Assembly (NCBI GenBank): GCA_023386395.1
Contig: JAEWJV010000104.1
Location: forward strand, 1 to 15,422
Reading direction: 5' to 3'
DNA: 15,422 nt
Source of the DNA: Bacteroidota bacterium
GTDB lineage: Bacteria > Bacteroidota > Bacteroidia > Chitinophagales > Chitinophagaceae
The notes beneath the pieces were generated by a model. That model had not been told where the DNA came from. It made no database searches and was given only the letters and a program-made list of their open reading frames with translations. Shown in pieces: positions 15,187-15,422 of the stretch (position 1 is the stretch's first letter; each line of letters opens with the position of its first letter). The position numbers and the translations under genes were made by a program.

Positions 15187-15422
15187 CTAAGAGGCAAAAA
15201 CGGATTCCCATTTATCAACCAAAACTTCCCTGGAAAAATGCTGCTTATAAAATGCTTGCTGCTTATCACCTGATATGCGGCCATTATTAATGTCGCAAGC
15301 AAGTTGCAAAACGGTTTGTTTTACTACTGCATAATCTTTTATATCAATAATTTTTGACAAAACAGGATCACAGGCAATATCAGCAATTCCCCCTTTGTTT
15401 GCAGATATCCATGGTATTCCGG
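15187..15422 (-). CDS. glycosyltransferase, C-terminal fragment (5' end beyond window)
   Basis: Reading the minus strand from the right edge gives 77 residues before TAG at 15187-15189. It begins GIPWISANKGGIADIACDPV, like the end of the GT-B donor domain (the G-x-P-x-I-s-x-N-x-GG-I turn that follows E-x7-E), and ends with the typical terminal helices (QAFYKQHFSREVLVDKWESV). No start codon lies inside the window. It precedes the TTG-started GT4 gene by 22 bp on the same strand and shows that the polysaccharide operon continues to the right. Confidence 0.85.
   Translation of the reverse strand, partial: GIPWISANKGGIADIACDPVLSKIIDIKDYAVVKQTVLQLACDINNGRISGDKQQAFYKQHFSREVLVDKWESVFAS

Noticed and set aside
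15165..15302. 46-residue N-terminal extension of the GT4 glycosyltransferase
   Set aside because: It overlaps the 3' end of the upstream glycosyltransferase in another frame and lacks family resemblance, while TTG 15164 gives a normal N-terminus.

Overview
The window looks like chromosomal DNA of a Bacteroidota bacterium, most likely from the Chitinophagaceae or a close relative (inferred). Base composition is moderately AT-rich, starts lack Shine-Dalgarno-like sequences, one promoter candidate carries the Bacteroidota TAnnTTTG -7 box, and several families are typical of that group: the small protein usually mislabelled 'phosphoribosylpyrophosphate synthetase', a periplasmic-TPR HisKA_2 sensor kinase, and Fis-type sigma-54 activators with a GSFTGA loop.

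Left edge (1-1212): the C-terminal part of a sigma-54 activator (+ strand, 5' end outside the window), then a 389-bp convergent gap holding a short hairpin and a doubtful 33-codon ORF.

Metabolic block (1213-7013, all - strand). Read in transcription order from 7013 downward: two paralogous small CxxC proteins, an HSL-type alpha/beta hydrolase, an NmrA/SDR-like NAD(P)-binding protein, a 59-aa hypothetical, a second alpha/beta hydrolase of another subfamily, a third small paralogue lacking the CxxC, and a type II NADH dehydrogenase. Spacing suggests one or a few transcripts. A 119-bp GC-rich (about 59%) insert-like element with 13-bp imperfect inverted ends (4257-4375) interrupts the block.

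Regulatory block (7014-11432, + strand): a 343-bp divergent intergenic region with a 14-bp perfect palindrome and a Bacteroidota-type promoter candidate, a REC-AAA+-Fis response regulator that must start at TTG, and a signal-peptide/TPR/TM/HisKA_2 histidine kinase. The last two form an apparent two-component system. The activator at the left edge has almost the same DNA-recognition helix, so the two regulators may share target sites. Control of the metabolic block by this pair is a hypothesis; I found no convincing -24/-12 promoter in front of its genes.

Polysaccharide block (11504-15422, - strand): the 3' end of a glycosyltransferase running in from the right edge, a GT4 glycosyltransferase whose start must be moved to a TTG at 15164, an O-antigen ligase/polymerase-like membrane protein with an unusual C-terminus, and a second GT4 glycosyltransferase. 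Gaps are only 13-33 bp, so this is the distal part of an exopolysaccharide or O-antigen operon.

I saw no rRNA, tRNA, CRISPR array or intact transposase.
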